A stretch of 64,000 bases of DNA from Pseudomonas hormoni (GTDB lineage Bacteria; Pseudomonadota; Gammaproteobacteria; Pseudomonadales; Pseudomonadaceae), in the NCBI RefSeq assembly GCF_018502625.1, contig NZ_CP075566.1, forward strand, positions 5,397,001-5,461,000, read 5' to 3'. The first letter of the stretch is position 1, and each line of letters begins with the position of its first letter. A model generated the notes under the pieces. The model saw nothing but the letters and a program-made list of their open reading frames with translations, did not search any database and had not been told where the DNA came from. The position numbers and the translations under genes are program-made. This document shows positions 54,502-64,000 of this stretch, piece by piece.

Positions 54502-55287
54502 ATGACCCTGCGTTACAGCGCCCTCCTCGCCTCCCTGTTTGCCAGCCTGATGCTGAGCCAGATGCCCGCCCACGCCGACGGCCTGGAAGAGGTGGTCAAA
54601 CGCGGCGTCCTCAAGGTGGCCGTGCCTCAGGACTTCCCGCCGTTCGGCTCGGTCGGCCCGGACATGAAACCCCGCGGCCTCGATATCGACACCGCCAAAC
54701 TGCTGGCCGATCAGCTCAAGGTCAAACTCGAGCTGACGCCGGTCAACAGTACCAACCGCATCCCGTTCCTCACCACCGGCAAAGTGGATCTGGTGATTTC
54801 CAGCCTCGGCAAGAACCCCGAACGCGAGAAAGTCATCGACTTCTCCAGCGCCTACGCGCCGTTCTACCTCGCCGTGTTCGGTCCGCCGGATGCCGAGATC
54901 AAAGGCCTGGACGACCTCAAGGGCAAAACCGTCAGCGTCACCCGTGGCGCCATCGAAGACATCGAGCTGACCAAAGTCGCGCCCGAAGGCGTGACCATCA
55001 AGCGCTTCGAGGACAACAACTCGACCATCGCCGCTTACCTCGCCGGCCAGGTCGACCTGATCGCCAGCGGCAACGTGGTGATGGTGGCGATCAGCGAGAA
55101 AAACCCGAAACGCGTGCCGGCGTTGAAAGTGAAGCTCAAGGATTCGCCGGTCTACGTTGGCGTGAACAAGAACGAGCCGGCATTGCTGGGCAAGGTCAAC
55201 CAGATCCTTGCCACTGCCAAGACCGATGGTGCGCTGGCAAAGAACTCTCAGACGTGGCTTAAAGAGCCACTGCCGGCCGATCTCTGA
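54502..55287 (+). CDS. Polar amino acid ABC transporter, substrate-binding protein
   Basis: A 261-residue SBP_bac_3 protein with signal peptide MTLRYSALLASLFASLMLSQ ending PAHA-D (about residue 24). GVLKVAVPQDFPPFGSVGPDM and GLDIDTAKLLADQLKVK, NRIPFLTTGKVDLVISSL are typical. The long upstream reading frame (54058 on) is a shadow of the regulator. It binds an amino acid or derivative; likely co-transcribed with the following two permeases and ATPase. Control by the divergent GntR protein is inferred. Confidence 0.88.
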   Translation: MTLRYSALLASLFASLMLSQMPAHADGLEEVVKRGVLKVAVPQDFPPFGSVGPDMKPRGLDIDTAKLLADQLKVKLELTPVNSTNRIPFLTTGKVDLVISSLGKNPEREKVIDFSSAYAPFYLAVFGPPDAEIKGLDDLKGKTVSVTRGAIEDIELTKVAPEGVTIKRFEDNNSTIAAYLAGQVDLIASGNVVMVAISEKNPKRVPALKVKLKDSPVYVGVNKNEPALLGKVNQILATAKTDGALAKNSQTWLKEPLPADL

Positions 55288-55308
55288 TCGTCGCTCGGGA
55301 GACTTGAT

Positions 55309-55977
55309 ATGGCTTATCAGTTCGACTTCATACCGGTGGTGCAAAACACCGACCTGTTGCTGCGCGGTGCGCTGTTCACCCTTGAACTGACGGCCATCGG
55401 CGCGGTGCTCGGCGTAGGCCTGGGCATCGTCGGGGCGCTGGTACGGGCGTGGAACATCCGCCCTTTCTCGGCGATTTTCGGTGTCTACGTCGAATTGATC
55501 CGCAACACACCGTTTCTGGTGCAGCTGTTTTTCATCTTCTTCGGTTTGCCATCGCTGGGCTTGCAGATTTCCGAATGGCAGGCCGCGGTGCTGGCGATGG
55601 TGATCAACCTCGGGGCTTATTCCACCGAGATCATCCGCGCCGGCATTCAAGCGATTCCTCGAGGACAACTGGAAGCCGCGGCTGCCTTGGCGATGACCCG
55701 ATTCGAAGCCTTCCGCCACGTGATCCTGCTGCCAGCGCTGGGCAAAGTGTGGCCGGCGCTGAGCAGCCAGATCATCATCGTCATGCTCGGCTCGGCGGTC
55801 TGTTCGCAGATCGCCACCGAAGAGCTGAGTTTTGCCGCCAACTTCATTCAGTCGCGCAACTTCCGCGCCTTTGAAACCTACGCCCTGACCACGTTGCTTT
55901 ACCTGTGCATGGCGCTGCTGATCCGCCAATTGCTGAACTGGATCGGCCGTCGATACATAGCAAGGAGCGGCCAATGA
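55309..55977 (+). CDS. Polar amino acid ABC transporter permease (first)
   Basis: A 222-residue HisMQ-type permease: YQFDFIPVVQNTDLLLRGALFTLELTAIG start, YVELIRNTPFLVQLFFIFFGLP and the EAA loop EAAAALAMTRFEAFRHVILLPAL. It ends in a TGA that overlaps the start of the next permease (ATGA), as normal in this operon type. Confidence 0.9.
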   Translation: MAYQFDFIPVVQNTDLLLRGALFTLELTAIGAVLGVGLGIVGALVRAWNIRPFSAIFGVYVELIRNTPFLVQLFFIFFGLPSLGLQISEWQAAVLAMVINLGAYSTEIIRAGIQAIPRGQLEAAAALAMTRFEAFRHVILLPALGKVWPALSSQIIIVMLGSAVCSQIATEELSFAANFIQSRNFRAFETYALTTLLYLCMALLIRQLLNWIGRRYIARSGQ

Positions 55978-56624
55978 GCGATTTCACCTTCTGGGACGTC
56001 GTGCGAAACCTGCTCACAGGCCTGCAATGGACCCTTGCGCTGTCGCTGGTGGCGTTTATCGGCGGCGGGTTGGTCGGCTTGCTGATCATGGTCATGCGCA
56101 TTTCAAAGAAAGCCCTGCCGCGCAGTTTCGCCCGCACCTACATCGAGTTGTTTCAGGGCACGCCACTGCTGATGCAGCTGTTTCTGGTGTTTTTCGGCGT
56201 GGCGTTGGCCGGCCTGGAGATTTCACCGTGGATGGCGGCGGCGATTGCCTTGACGCTGTTCACCAGCGCTTACCTGGCGGAGATCTGGCGCGGTTGCGTC
56301 GAGTCGATCCCTCACGGTCAGTGGGAAGCCTCGTCGAGCCTTGCACTCAACCCGCTGGAGCAACTGCGCTACGTGATCCTGCCGCAAGCCTTGCGCATTG
56401 CGGTGGCGCCGACCGTGGGTTTCTCGGTGCAAGCGGTCAAAGGCACCGCCGTCACCTCGATCATCGGCTTCACCGAGCTGACCAAGACCGGCGGCATGCT
56501 CGCCAACGCGACCTTCGAACCGTTCATGGTCTACGGCCTCGTGGCCCTCGGTTACTTCCTGCTCTGCTACCCCTTGTCCCTCAGTGCGCGCTATCTGGAA
56601 AGGAGACTGCATGCCTCTGCTTAG
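55974..56624 (+). CDS. Polar amino acid ABC transporter permease (second)
   Basis: A 216-residue HisMQ-type permease: WDVVRNLLTGLQWTLALSLVAF, YIELFQGTPLLMQLFLVFFGV, EASSSLALNPLEQLRYVILPQAL (EAA loop). Start ATG 55974 overlaps the first permease; end overlaps the ATPase by 14 nt. Pairs with the first permease to form the heterodimeric channel. Confidence 0.9.
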   Translation: MSDFTFWDVVRNLLTGLQWTLALSLVAFIGGGLVGLLIMVMRISKKALPRSFARTYIELFQGTPLLMQLFLVFFGVALAGLEISPWMAAAIALTLFTSAYLAEIWRGCVESIPHGQWEASSSLALNPLEQLRYVILPQALRIAVAPTVGFSVQAVKGTAVTSIIGFTELTKTGGMLANATFEPFMVYGLVALGYFLLCYPLSLSARYLERRLHASA

Positions 56625-57348
56625 AATTTCCGCCCTGCATAAGTATTACGGCGACCACCATGTGCTCAAAGGCATCGACCTGAGCGTCGAGGAAGGCCAG
56701 GTGGTGGCGATCATCGGCCGCAGCGGCTCGGGCAAATCGACGTTGCTGCGCACGCTGAACGGTCTGGAGTCGATCAACGACGGCGTGATCGAGGTCGACG
56801 GCGAATACCTCGACGCCGCCCGCGCCGATTTGCGCAGCCTGCGGCAGAAGGTCGGGATGGTGTTCCAGCAGTTCAACCTGTTCCCGCACCTGACCGTGGG
56901 CGAGAACGTGATGCTCGCACCCCAGGTAGTGCAAAAAGTGCCCAAGGCCAGAGCGGCGGAGTTGGCACGGGAGATGCTGGAACGGGTCGGGCTCGGGGAG
57001 AAGTTTGATGCCTTCCCGGATCGGCTGTCCGGCGGGCAGCAGCAACGGGTGGCGATTGCCCGGGCGCTGGCGATGTCGCCGAAGGTGTTGCTGTGTGACG
57101 AGATCACCTCGGCGCTGGACCCGGAATTGGTCAATGAGGTGCTGAGCGTGGTTCGGCAACTGGCCAAAGAAGGCATGACGCTGATCATGGTCACCCATGA
57201 AATGCGTTTTGCCCGGGAGGTTGGGGATAAGTTGGTGTTCATGCATATGGGGAAGGTGCATGAGGTGGGGGATCCGAAGATTCTGTTCGCGAATCCGCAG
57301 ACGGCGGAGTTGGCGAATTTCATCGGGACGGTTGAGGCGGCCGTCTGA
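56611..57348 (+). CDS. Polar amino acid ABC transporter ATP-binding protein
   Basis: A 245-residue ABC ATPase of the GlnQ/HisP class: Walker A GRSGSGKSTLLRTLNG, signature LSGGQQQRVAIARAL, Walker B VLLCDEITSALDPE, VTHEMRFAREVGD. The Walker B contains CDE instead of the common FDE, as in this subfamily. Start ATG 56611, GAAAGGAGACTGC upstream. Last gene of the four-gene transporter; a REPIN follows. Confidence 0.92.
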   Translation: MPLLRISALHKYYGDHHVLKGIDLSVEEGQVVAIIGRSGSGKSTLLRTLNGLESINDGVIEVDGEYLDAARADLRSLRQKVGMVFQQFNLFPHLTVGENVMLAPQVVQKVPKARAAELAREMLERVGLGEKFDAFPDRLSGGQQQRVAIARALAMSPKVLLCDEITSALDPELVNEVLSVVRQLAKEGMTLIMVTHEMRFAREVGDKLVFMHMGKVHEVGDPKILFANPQTAELANFIGTVEAAV

Positions 57349-57354
57349 AACCTT

Positions 57355-57487
57355 TGTGGCGAGGGAGCTTGCTCCCGTTCGGCTGCGCAGCAGTCGTAGA
57401 ACCTGCCAACCGGTTTTTCCTGAAGCACCGCGCTGTCTGGTTTTGGGGCCGCTGCGCAGCCCAGCGGGAGCAAGCTCCCTCGCCACA
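57355..57487. repeat. REPIN, GTGGCGAGG-type
   Basis: Arms TGTGGCGAGGGAGCTTGCTC (57355) and CGGGAGCAAGCTCCCTCGCC (57465). Begins 6 bp after the stop of the ATPase gene. Confidence 0.85.
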
Positions 57488-57581
57488 GGGCTGCTCAGGA
57501 TCAAGGCTTTGAACACTGCGCGTTGGCGTCAGCGTTTGATCGTGGCACGATGTCTGGGTTATCGACCGAGACCCCCTGACC

Positions 57582-59084
57582 ATGCCGCAATCCCAAGCCA
57601 AGAATCTGTCCCTGATCGCCGCAATCGACCTGGGCTCCAACAGCTTTCACATGGTCGTGGCCAAGGCCCAGAACGGCGAAATCCGTATTCTCGAGCGTCT
57701 CGGGGAGAAGGTTCAGCTGGCCGCCGGCATCGACGAAGAGCGCAAGCTCAGCGAAGAATCCATGCAGCGCGGGCTCGATTGCCTCAAGCGCTTTGCCCAA
57801 CTGATCAACGGTATGCCCCCGGGCGCCGTGCGGATCGTCGGCACCAACGCCCTGCGTGAAGCCCGTAACCGCAACGAATTCATCCACCGCGCCGAAGAAA
57901 TTCTCGGCCACCCGGTGGAAGTCATCTCCGGCCGTGAAGAGGCGCGCCTGATCTATCTGGGCGTGTCCCACACCCTCGCCGACACGCCGGGCAAGCGCCT
58001 GGTGGCCGACATCGGCGGCGGCAGTACCGAATTCATCATCGGCCAGCGCTTTGAACCGCTGCTGCGTGAAAGCCTGCAAATGGGCTGCGTCAGCTACACC
58101 CAGCGCTATTTCAAGGACGGCAAGATCACCCCGGCCCGCTACGCCCAGGCCTACACGGCGGCGCGGCTGGAAATCATGAGCATCGAACACGCCCTGCACC
58201 GCCTGACCTGGGATGAAGCCATCGGCTCTTCGGGCACCATCCGTGCCATCGGCCTGGCGCTGAAGGCCGGTGGTCATGGCACGGGCGAGGTCAACGCCCA
58301 AGGCCTGGCGTGGCTCAAGCGCAAGCTGATCAAACTCGGCGACGTCGAGAAAATCGACTTCGAGGGCATCAAGCCTGACCGCCGGGCGATTTTCCCGGCC
58401 GGCCTGGCGATTCTCGAAGCGATCTTCGATGCCCTCGAACTCCAGCGCATGGATCACTGTGAAGGCGCCCTGCGCGAAGGCGTGCTCTATGACCTGCTGG
58501 GCCGTCATCATCATGAAGACGTCCGTGAACGCACGCTCAGCTCGCTGATGGAGCGTTATCACGTCGATCTGGAACAAGCGGCACGGGTCGAGCGCAAGGC
58601 GCTGCATGCCTTCGATCAGGTGGCCGAGGATTGGGAGCTGGATGACGGCGTCTGGCGCGAGTTGCTGGGCTGGGCCGCCAAGGTCCATGAAGTGGGCCTG
58701 GACATCGCTCACTATCAGTATCACAAACACGGCTCGTACCTGATCGAGCATTCGGACCTGGCCGGGTTCTCCCGCGAAGATCAACTGATGCTCGCGCTAT
58801 TGGTGCGTGGTCACCGCCGCAATATTCCCAAGGACAGGTTTGCCGATTTTGGCGATGAAGGCATCAAGCTGATTCGCCTGTGCGTGCTGCTGCGCTTTGC
58901 GATCCTGTTCCATCACATCCGCGGCACTCAGGAAATGCCACAAGTGGTGCTGCATGCCAATGGCGACAGCCTGGATGTGTTGTTCCCGGAAAACTGGCTG
59001 GACGAAAACCAGCTGACTCAGGCCGACTTCGCCCTGGAGGCGGAATGGCTGACTCGGGTGGGGTTCATTCTGAACGTCCGATAA
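57582..59084 (+). CDS. ppx: Exopolyphosphatase
   Basis: A 500-residue Ppx/GppA phosphatase: [18 protein letters not shown] (phosphate 1 loop), [14 protein letters not shown] (phosphate 2) and [10 protein letters not shown]-terminal HD-like domain with [32 protein letters not shown]. It removes terminal phosphate from polyphosphate. Convergent with ppk, a common arrangement in pseudomonads. Confidence 0.94.
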   Translation: MPQSQAKNLSLIAAIDLGSNSFHMVVAKAQNGEIRILERLGEKVQLAAGIDEERKLSEESMQRGLDCLKRFAQLINGMPPGAVRIVGTNALREARNRNEFIHRAEEILGHPVEVISGREEARLIYLGVSHTLADTPGKRLVADIGGGSTEFIIGQRFEPLLRESLQMGCVSYTQRYFKDGKITPARYAQAYTAARLEIMSIEHALHRLTWDEAIGSSGTIRAIGLALKAGGHGTGEVNAQGLAWLKRKLIKLGDVEKIDFEGIKPDRRAIFPAGLAILEAIFDALELQRMDHCEGALREGVLYDLLGRHHHEDVRERTLSSLMERYHVDLEQAARVERKALHAFDQVAEDWELDDGVWRELLGWAAKVHEVGLDIAHYQYHKHGSYLIEHSDLAGFSREDQLMLALLVRGHRRNIPKDRFADFGDEGIKLIRLCVLLRFAILFHHIRGTQEMPQVVLHANGDSLDVLFPENWLDENQLTQADFALEAEWLTRVGFILNVR

Positions 59085-59112
59085 TCCACCGATAAACGCT
59101 CGCCGTACACGG

Positions 59113-59186
59113 TTCTGTAGGAGCACGGCTTGCCGGCGAAGGCGATCTCACTGACGCCTTCGCCAGCAAGCTGTGCTCCTACAGAA
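59113..59186. repeat. REPIN, CTGTAGGAGC-type (short spacer)
   Basis: Arms TTCTGTAGGAGCACGGCTTG (59113) and CGCCTTCGCCAGCAAGCTGT (59155), inverted, in the ppx-ppk convergent gap. Confidence 0.82.
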
Positions 59187-59201
59187 TTTGCGGTGGAAAC
59201 A

Positions 59202-59233
59202 AAAATGGCGATCCGCAGGGATCGCCATTTTTT
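59202..59233. terminator. Bidirectional terminator between ppx and ppk
   Basis: AAAATGGCGATCC / GGATCGCCATTTT stem with GCAG loop and T/A tracts at both sides. Confidence 0.88.
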
Positions 59234-59247
59234 ATGCAGCGTGTGGG

Positions 59248-61470
59248 TTAACGCACAGCCAGAATCGGACTGCCCAACCGCTCCAGCAACGTGGCCTGCG
59301 CACTGCGCGGGTTCTGGTTGCCGGTCGGCGTGTTGCGGATGTAACGACCGTCCGCCTGCAGACTCCAGCTATGGGTGTTGTCGGTCAGGTAGAGCTCCAG
59401 CTCTTTCTTGACCCGCATGATCAGCTTCTTGCCTTCCACCGGGAAGCAAGTTTCGACGCGCTTGTCGAGGTTGCGCTCCATCCAGTCGGCACTGGACAGG
59501 AACATCTGCTCGTCACCGCCATTGAGGAAGTAGAAGACCCGCGTGTGTTCCAGGAAGCGACCGATGATCGAGCGCACGTGGATGTTGTGCGAAACCCCGG
59601 CGATGCCCGGACGCAGGCAGCACATGCCACGCACCACCAGATCGATGCGCACGCCCGACTGGCTGGCCTTGTACAACGCGCGGATGATCTTCGGATCGGT
59701 CAGCGAGTTGAACTTGGCGATGATGTGCGCCGGTTTGCCCTCAAGGGCGAACTGAGTCTCGCGGGCAATCATGTCGAGCATGCCCTTCTTCAGCGTGAAC
59801 GGCGCGTGCAGCAGCTTCTTCATGCGCAATGTTTTACCCATGCCGATCAGCTGGCTGAACAGTTTGCCGACGTCTTCGCACAAGGCGTCGTCCGAGGTCA
59901 GCAAGCTGTAGTCGGTGTACAGGCGGGCATTGGCGGCGTGATAGTTACCCGTACCCAAATGCGCGTAACGCACGATCTCGCCGGCCTCGCGACGCAGAAT
60001 CAGCATCATCTTGGCGTGGGTCTTGAAGCCGACCACACCGTAAATCACCACCGCACCGGCCGCTTGCAGGCGGCTGGCCAGTTGCAGGTTGGACTCTTCG
60101 TCGAACCGCGCGCGCAATTCGATCACCGCGGTGACTTCCTTGCCGTTTCGCGCCGCATCAACCAGCGCATCAACGATTTCCGAGTTGGCGCCGGAGCGGT
60201 ACAGCGTCTGACGGACCGCCAATACGTGCGGATCTTTCGCCGCCTGGCGCAGCAAATCGACGACAGGCGTAAACGACTCGAACGGGTGCAGCAGCAGAAT
60301 GTCCTGCTTGCTGATCACGCTGAAAATGTTCTCGCTGTTCTGCAGCAGTTTCGGGATCTGCGGCGTGAACGGCAGGTATTGCAGCTCGCGCTGACTGTCG
60401 AGGCCGGTGATGCTGAACAGGCGGGTCAGGTTGACCGGACCGTTGACCTGGTACAGCTCGGTCTCGTGCAGGTTGAACTGCTTGAGCAAGTAATCGGACA
60501 GTTGTTTCGGGCAGGTGTCGGCCACTTCCAGACGCACCGCGTCACCGTAGCGACGGGAGAACAGTTCGCCGCGCAGGGCGCGGGCCAGGTCTTCGACGTC
60601 TTCGGTGTCGACGGCAAGGTCGGCGTTTCGGGTCAGGCGGAACTGGTAGCAGCCCTTGACCTTCATGCCCTGGAACAAGTCATCGGCGTGCGCGTGGATC
60701 ATCGACGACAGGAATACATAGTTGTCGCCAGGGCCGCCGACTTCTTCCGGCACTTTGATGACTCGCGGCAACAGACGCGGAGCCGGGATGATCGCCAGAC
60801 CGGAATCGCGACCGAAGGCGTCGATGCCTTCGAGCTCGACGATAAAGTTCAGGCTCTTGTTCACCAGCAACGGGAACGGGTGCGTCGGGTCGAGGCCGAT
60901 CGGGGTGATGATCGGCGCGATCTCGTCGCGGAAATAACGGCGAACCCAGGTCTTGAGCTTGGTGGTCCAGTAACGGCGACGGATGAAGCGGACCTGATGT
61001 TTCTCCAGTTCCGGCAACAGAATGTCGTTGAGGATCGCGTACTGGCGGTCTACGTAACCGTGCACCAGTTCGCTGATCCGGGCCAGGGCCTGGTGCGGTT
61101 GCAGACCATCGGCGCCGGCCTGTTCACGGGCGAAGGTGATCTGCTTCTTGAGGCCGGCCACACGAATTTCGAAGAACTCATCCAGGTTGCTGGAGAAAAT
61201 CAGCAGGAACTTCAGCCGCTCCAGCAACGGGTAGGACTCGTCCAGCGCCTGCTCCAGCACGCGGATATTGAACTGCAGTTGCGAGAGCTCGCGATGAATG
61301 TACAGGCTGCTGTCATCCAGGCCTGGAACGACAATCGCTGGCGCCGCCGGCGCGGTTTCGACCACCACCGCGGGTGGAGCAGGCTCCAGCTCCGGCTGGG
61401 TTTCGGCGATCTGCTCCACCACAGGTTGAGCCTCTTGTACTGCAACTTCAGTGAGTCCTTCGGTATTCAT
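59248..61470 (-). CDS. ppk: Polyphosphate kinase 1
   Basis: A 740-residue Ppk1 that makes polyphosphate from ATP. A Glu/Ala/Pro-rich, probably disordered extension (about residues 1-50) precedes the core that begins [20 protein letters not shown]. The catalytic phospho-His lies in [21 protein letters not shown]-like HKD second domain is recognised by [14 protein letters not shown] and the C-terminal [23 protein letters not shown] segment (seen as [20 protein letters not shown]). hemB lies 18 nt upstream, so read-through is likely. Confidence 0.95.
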   Translation of the reverse strand: MNTEGLTEVAVQEAQPVVEQIAETQPELEPAPPAVVVETAPAAPAIVVPGLDDSSLYIHRELSQLQFNIRVLEQALDESYPLLERLKFLLIFSSNLDEFFEIRVAGLKKQITFAREQAGADGLQPHQALARISELVHGYVDRQYAILNDILLPELEKHQVRFIRRRYWTTKLKTWVRRYFRDEIAPIITPIGLDPTHPFPLLVNKSLNFIVELEGIDAFGRDSGLAIIPAPRLLPRVIKVPEEVGGPGDNYVFLSSMIHAHADDLFQGMKVKGCYQFRLTRNADLAVDTEDVEDLARALRGELFSRRYGDAVRLEVADTCPKQLSDYLLKQFNLHETELYQVNGPVNLTRLFSITGLDSQRELQYLPFTPQIPKLLQNSENIFSVISKQDILLLHPFESFTPVVDLLRQAAKDPHVLAVRQTLYRSGANSEIVDALVDAARNGKEVTAVIELRARFDEESNLQLASRLQAAGAVVIYGVVGFKTHAKMMLILRREAGEIVRYAHLGTGNYHAANARLYTDYSLLTSDDALCEDVGKLFSQLIGMGKTLRMKKLLHAPFTLKKGMLDMIARETQFALEGKPAHIIAKFNSLTDPKIIRALYKASQSGVRIDLVVRGMCCLRPGIAGVSHNIHVRSIIGRFLEHTRVFYFLNGGDEQMFLSSADWMERNLDKRVETCFPVEGKKLIMRVKKELELYLTDNTHSWSLQADGRYIRNTPTGNQNPRSAQATLLERLGSPILAVR

Positions 61471-61488
61471 CGAATGTTCCTGGGAGGG

Positions 61489-62655
<1,167 letters not shown>

Positions 62656-62710
62656 TCATGAATGTGCACGAAGGGTTAGGCTGCGCGTTCATTTCGCCAG
62701 CACCCAGACA

Positions 62711-63343
62711 ATGCTCCAACAATTTCTGCATGACTTCGGCTACTTTGCCCTTTTTCTCGGCACGTTCTTCGAAGGCGAAACCATTCTGGTGCTCGCGGGC
62801 TTCCTCGCGTTCCGTGGATACATGGACATCAACCTGGTGGTGGTCGTGGCTTTTTTCGGCAGCTATGCCGGCGATCAGCTGTGGTACTTCCTGGGGCGCA
62901 AGCACGGCCGCAAGTTGCTGGCGCGCAAACCACGCTGGCAGATGATGGGCGACCGGGCACTGGAACACATCCGCAGGCACCCGGACATCTGGGTGCTGAG
63001 CTTCCGTTTTGTCTACGGTTTGCGCACGGTGATGCCGGTGGCGATCGGCCTGTCAGGCTATCCGCCAGGCCGTTACCTGTTGCTCAACGGGATTGGTGCA
63101 GCGATCTGGGCGACCGCCCTGGCCGCCGCGGCCTATCACTTCGGCGCGGTGCTCGAAGGCCTGTTGGGCAGCGTCAAGAAGTACGAGCTATGGGTGCTTG
63201 GCGCCCTGCTGATACTGGGCGTCGTACTGTGGCTGCGCCGGCGCTTCAAGAATGCCCGTCTGGCGAAGCAGGTCTACGCCGACGAGCAGGCCTTGAAAGC
63301 CGAACAGGCCAAGGCCGCCGAGATCAAGACGCCAACCGAGTGA
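62711..63343 (+). CDS. DedA/SNARE-associated family membrane protein
   Basis: A 210-residue inner-membrane protein: FFEGETILVLAGFLAFRGYMD, GDQLWYFLGRKHGRK and the conserved FRFVYGLRTVMPVAIGLSGYPPGRYLL (DedA motif with essential Arg). Four to five membrane segments. DedA proteins act as lipid flippases or keep proton motive force (undecaprenyl phosphate recycling in some). The last 20 bp overlap the next convergent gene. Confidence 0.88.
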   Translation: MLQQFLHDFGYFALFLGTFFEGETILVLAGFLAFRGYMDINLVVVVAFFGSYAGDQLWYFLGRKHGRKLLARKPRWQMMGDRALEHIRRHPDIWVLSFRFVYGLRTVMPVAIGLSGYPPGRYLLLNGIGAAIWATALAAAAYHFGAVLEGLLGSVKKYELWVLGALLILGVVLWLRRRFKNARLAKQVYADEQALKAEQAKAAEIKTPTE

Positions 63344-64000
63344 AGCGGTTTCTGCAGCAGTAGAGACCGATTCCGCTGAGCAGGCTGTAACTCAGCAGGC
63401 CGACCCAGCCCACCGCGCTGGCCGGCCACAGCCCGACCACCGGTGCGAGCCACACCAGAGGCACATTCGATGCCAGGCGCAGCAGCTCCAGCTTCAACGC
63501 CCAAGGGCGATTCTCCAGGGCCACGCCCAGCGTAAACAGTCCCAATGCCACTGCACTCCAGCCGAGCACCAACGCGGCGGTCGGCAGATGCGGCTCGAAG
63601 TTCATCAAGTAGCTGCCCAGCGCGATGTAGACGCAGAACTGCAACAGGACGTAAATCTGCTGACGCCCGTCCAGCGGCACTTCGAATTTGCGGAACTGGC
63701 TCAGGTCCGGTTTGTTCATCGGGTACTTTTGCGCCACGTCCGCCGGCCGCCAACCGGTGCGCATGAACCAGATCCGCAGCTTGTCCCACACGCTTTCAGC
63801 CCGTCGCGCGTCATCCCAGAGCTGCGCGTAAAACTGCACGTTTGCCCACAACGGATTCCAGCTCGCGAGTGGCGTGGTCACGCCGAAAACCACCGGTTCG
63901 TTGTCGTCCTCTTCCTGGAACGAGCCAAACAGACGGTCCCAAATAATGAACACCCCGCCGTAGTTGCGATCCATGTAGAGAGCGTTCTGTGCATGGTGGG
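63324..64000 (-). CDS. Sterol desaturase/fatty acid hydroxylase-family protein, C-terminal part (partial)
   Basis: Leftward gene whose start lies beyond position 64000. The first visible residues read HHAQNALYMDRNYGG, then VFIIWDRLFGSFQEEDD, the last His-box and following segment of the di-iron sterol desaturase family. After about 100 further soluble residues come four hydrophobic stretches (IYVLLQFCVYIALGSYL onwards), ending RNRFTRLAS. Substrate unknown. About 225 residues are seen, so more than a third is missing. Confidence 0.85.
   Translation of the reverse strand, partial: HHAQNALYMDRNYGGVFIIWDRLFGSFQEEDDNEPVVFGVTTPLASWNPLWANVQFYAQLWDDARRAESVWDKLRIWFMRTGWRPADVAQKYPMNKPDLSQFRKFEVPLDGRQQIYVLLQFCVYIALGSYLMNFEPHLPTAALVLGWSAVALGLFTLGVALENRPWALKLELLRLASNVPLVWLAPVVGLWPASAVGWVGLLSYSLLSGIGLYCCRNRFTRLAS

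Noticed and set aside
54427..55974. 515-codon frame opposite the amino acid transporter genes
   Set aside because: Spans two real genes on the other strand and has shadow-type composition.

Overview
The window is a GC-rich bacterial chromosome segment whose gene content and order point to a Pseudomonas of the P. fluorescens complex. Evidence: the spu polyamine genes, the ssuEADCBF/lsfA sulfur genes, the runs argA-argE, gcvT-gcvH-gcvP, pepP-ubiH-ubiI, zapA-6S RNA-fthC and glpT-ubiD-rho-trxA-ppx-ppk-hemB (as I remember the order around PA5204-PA5243 of P. aeruginosa PAO1), OprD-type porins, and many REP/REPIN palindromes typical of fluorescent pseudomonads. No rRNA, tRNA, insertion sequence, prophage or CRISPR array was seen. 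The species cannot be decided from this sequence alone.

Layout. 1-3.5 kb: polyamine catabolism, with two glutamine-synthetase-like gamma-glutamylpolyamine synthetases flanking a decayed remnant of spuA, and the first codons of spuC at the left edge. 3.8-5.2 kb: a TetR regulator and a hypothetical protein. 5.3-15.6 kb: organosulfur block with ssuEADCBF, the 1-Cys peroxiredoxin lsfA, two OprD-family porins and an orphan taurine-binding protein (tauA without tauBCD). 15.7-20 kb: argA, argE and a CYTH-CHAD triphosphatase-like protein. 20-24.8 kb: an Lrp regulator, a GspE/PilB-type ATPase standing alone, an SPFH/NfeD pair and a DUF2388-like protein. 24.9-29.5 kb: glycine cleavage operon gcvTHP. 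29.6-32.4 kb: ferric iron ABC transporter. 32.7-37.5 kb: ubiI-like hydroxylase, DUF4442-like protein, ubiH, pepP, ygfB-like gene (all leftward). 37.6-41.6 kb: coiled-coil protein, zapA, 6S RNA, fthC, a 50-residue membrane peptide, an EVE-domain protein, a FliL-like protein and a quinone oxidoreductase.

41.6-44.5 kb is the clearest accessory insertion: an S-type bacteriocin with a colicin-E9-like HNH nuclease, its overlapping immunity gene, and a secreted stand-alone TonB C-terminal-domain protein, placed where PAO1 goes directly from a quinone oxidoreductase to glpT. 44.6-53.4 kb holds glpT with a near-perfect GlpR operator, chaC, a ferredoxin-reductase translationally coupled to ubiD, a membrane acyltransferase with an SGNH domain, rho and trxA. 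53.5-57.3 kb: a GntR/FadR regulator divergent from a four-gene polar amino acid ABC transporter. 57.6-64 kb: ppx and ppk convergent, hemB, a DedA protein, and a partial sterol-desaturase-family gene at the right edge.

How the parts fit: the sulfur block could form one regulon, since ssuE, lsfA, the porin genes and tauA all have an AT-rich upstream segment containing the octamer TATTTATT (my observation, function unproven). The ubi, hem, trx and iron genes serve respiratory and redox metabolism; ppx/ppk and the CYTH-CHAD protein concern polyphosphate. Most intergenic gaps between convergent or unrelated genes carry an inverted REP pair.
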